Below, piece by piece: positions 62,577-64,000 of a DNA stretch of 64,000 nt (positions within the stretch are counted from its first letter, which is position 1; every line of letters begins with the position of its first letter). The position numbers were made by a program, and so were the translations under genes. The notes under the pieces are model-generated. The model was not told the origin of the DNA. It did no database searches and saw only the letters and a list, made by a program, of their open reading frames with translations. The DNA is from Streptomyces sp. NBC_00659 (GTDB lineage: Bacteria > Actinomycetota > Actinomycetes > Streptomycetales > Streptomycetaceae), in assembly GCF_036226925.1 (NCBI RefSeq), contig NZ_CP109031.1:2170001-2234000 (forward strand), in the 5' to 3' direction.

Positions 62577-64000
62577 GCTTCGACACCCTGCTGATCGCCA
62601 ACCGCGGCGAGATCGCCGTCCGGATCATCCGCACGGCCCGTGAACTGGGCCTGCGCACCGTCGCCGTGTACTCCGACGCCGACCGCGCGGCACCCCACGT
62701 CCGCCTCGCCGACGAGGCCGTACGGCTCGGCCCCGCCCCCGCGAAGGAGTCCTACCTCGACGGCGACCTGGTCCTGAAGGCCGCCAAGGACACCGGGGCC
62801 GGGGCCATCCACCCCGGATACGGCTTCCTGTCCGAGGACGCGGCGTTCGCGCGGCGCTGCGAGGACGCCGGGATCGTGTTCGTCGGACCGACACCGGAGC
62901 AGCTGGAGCTGTTCGGCGCCAAGCACACCGCGCGGGCGGCGGCCGAGGCGGCCGGGGTGCCGCTGGCGCCGGGCACGGGACTGCTCTCCGGTCTCCCCGA
63001 GGCGCTGGACGCGGCCGGCCGCATCGGCTACCCCGTCATGCTCAAGGCCACCGGCGGTGGCGGCGGCATCGGCATGTCGGCATGTCGATCCGCCGATGAA
63101 CTGACCGAGGCCTGGGACCGGGTGCAGCGCGTCGCGGCGGCCTCCTTCTCCTCGGCCGGGGTCTTCCTGGAGCGACTGGTCGAACACGCCCGCCATGTCG
63201 AGGTGCAGGTCTTCGGCGACGGCCGGGGCCGTGTCGTCACCTTCGGCGACCGCGACTGCTCGCTCCAGCGCCGCAACCAGAAGGTCCTGGAGGAGGCGCC
63301 CGCCCCCGGCCTGCCCTCCCGCATACGCGCCGAACTAGCCTCCGCAGCACGCGAGTTGTGCGCCTCGGTCGGCTACCGCTCGGCCGGGACCGTCGAGTTC
63401 GTCTACGACGCCGCCCGCGAGGAGGCGTACTTCCTGGAGGTCAACACCCGCCTCCAGGTGGAACACCCGGTCACCGAGGAGATCTACGGCGTCGACCTCG
63501 TCGCCTGGATGCTGCGCCTGGCCCGGGGCGAGTCCGATGTCGTACGGGACCCGGGGGCACCGCGGGGTCACGCCGTCGAGGCGCGGGTCTACGCCGAGGA
63601 CCCCTCGCGCGAACACCGGCCCAGCGCGGGCCTGTTGACGCGGGTCGAGTTCCCCGCCGGGGTCCGCGTGGACGGCTGGGTCGAGACCGGCACCGAGGTG
63701 ACCACTTCCTACGACCCGATGCTCGCGAAGGTCGTCGCGTACGGGACGGACCGGGCCGAGGCCCTGGAACGCCTCGACGAGGCACTGGCCGGGACCCGGG
63801 TGGACGGGATCGAGACGAACCTCGGTCTGGTGCGGGCCGCGCTCGCCGAACCGTCCTTCCGGCGGGCGGCGCACTCCACGGCCACGCTGGCCGGCGTGAA
63901 CGATCCCACCCCACGCGTCGAGGTCGTGTCCGGCGGCACGCTCACCACCGTGCAGGACTGGCCCGGACGCACCGGCCACTGGCAGGTCGGGGTACCGCCG
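62573..64000 (+). CDS. Urea/guanidine carboxylase, biotin carboxylase half (3' cut by window edge)
   Basis: 476 codons are visible; the rest lies outside the window. Residues 1-450 are a biotin carboxylase domain: FDTLLIANRGEIAVRIIRTA, IHPGYGFLSEDAAFA, ATGGGGGIGM ATP loop, EVQVFGDGRGRVVTFGDRDCS, and EVNTRLQVEHPVTE with the catalytic Arg and Glu residues. After it VEVVSGGTLTTVQDWPG begins the KipA/AHS2 region, which identifies the urea-carboxylase architecture and excludes acetyl- or propionyl-CoA carboxylase. Whether urea or guanidine is the substrate depends on the missing carboxyltransferase domain, but the two DUF1989 genes argue for guanidine. Starts at ATG 62573, overlapping the upstream stop. 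Confidence 0.93.
   Translation, partial: MSFDTLLIANRGEIAVRIIRTARELGLRTVAVYSDADRAAPHVRLADEAVRLGPAPAKESYLDGDLVLKAAKDTGAGAIHPGYGFLSEDAAFARRCEDAGIVFVGPTPEQLELFGAKHTARAAAEAAGVPLAPGTGLLSGLPEALDAAGRIGYPVMLKATGGGGGIGMSACRSADELTEAWDRVQRVAAASFSSAGVFLERLVEHARHVEVQVFGDGRGRVVTFGDRDCSLQRRNQKVLEEAPAPGLPSRIRAELASAARELCASVGYRSAGTVEFVYDAAREEAYFLEVNTRLQVEHPVTEEIYGVDLVAWMLRLARGESDVVRDPGAPRGHAVEARVYAEDPSREHRPSAGLLTRVEFPAGVRVDGWVETGTEVTTSYDPMLAKVVAYGTDRAEALERLDEALAGTRVDGIETNLGLVRAALAEPSFRRAAHSTATLAGVNDPTPRVEVVSGGTLTTVQDWPGRTGHWQVGVPP

Overview
The window is very GC-rich, with short gaps, many GTG starts and chains of genes overlapping by ATGA or GTGA. Together with NsdA-like, SpoIIE-phosphatase, conservon and CYP157 genes this points to a Streptomyces (or close relative) chromosome. 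The pheST / infC-rpmI-rplT block and the glnA4 cluster are core-genome neighbourhoods in that genus. No rRNA, tRNA, CRISPR array, prophage or transposase gene was seen.

Layout. 1-1.1 kb: end of an FMN-binding protein and apbE, the flavin transferase that would modify it. 1.2-6.1 kb: arginine operon argC-J-B-D plus argR (minus strand) behind two ARG boxes. 6.4-12.5 kb: a SecD-like remnant, small conserved proteins, a LysR effector domain without HTH, a histidine phosphatase lacking its catalytic histidines, and a divergent MocR/EamA pair sharing one palindrome. 12.5-19.2 kb: glycoside hydrolase, 3-hydroxybutyryl-CoA dehydrogenase, NUDIX, NsdA-like regulator and a SpoIIE-type phosphatase whose stop codon lies in a 173-bp inverted-repeat element. 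19.5-27.4 kb: pheT, pheS, a sensor kinase, a TrmH-type methyltransferase, rplT, rpmI and infC; infC starts with ATC and has a leader with an intrinsic-terminator-like hairpin. 27.5-36.4 kb: DUF1844, SseB, a beta-lactamase-fold protein, a mycosin protease with a 901-aa Pro-rich membrane partner, a D-threonine-aldolase-like enzyme and a DUF2510 protein. 36.5-41.8 kb: SDR, aldehyde dehydrogenase, GlnA4-like ligase, FadR-type regulator and gamma-glutamyl hydrolase, matching the gamma-glutamyl ethanolamine route of S. coelicolor. 42-44.1 kb: LysR and a TDT transporter. 44.4-48.1 kb: a three-gene unit of 2OG-Fe(II) oxygenase, SAM methyltransferase-like protein and choline/carnitine acyltransferase, the best candidate here for an undescribed pathway. 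48.2-52.5 kb: BtuF-like protein, XRE-cupin regulator, 5'-3' exonuclease and an iron-regulated siderophore-interacting protein. 52.8-55.4 kb: APC permease and RluA-type pseudouridine synthase. 55.4-60.0 kb: a five-gene conservon (cvnA-E), where CvnE is a CYP157-type P450 with EQSLW in place of ExxR. 60.3-64 kb: TetR, two DUF1989 proteins and the start of a urea/guanidine carboxylase, cut by the window end.

Two regulatory links stand out. The palindrome between tetR and the DUF1989 genes (61110-61131) recurs with 19 of 22 identical bases before the APC permease 8.3 kb away (52825-52846), so permease and carboxylase genes probably form one regulon split by the conservon. A 44-bp hairpin repeat occurs twice (25462-25505 and 41883-41926) with a compensatory base-pair change, a sign of selection on its fold.

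Coordinates were read by eye. Motif assignments rest on recognition, not database searches.
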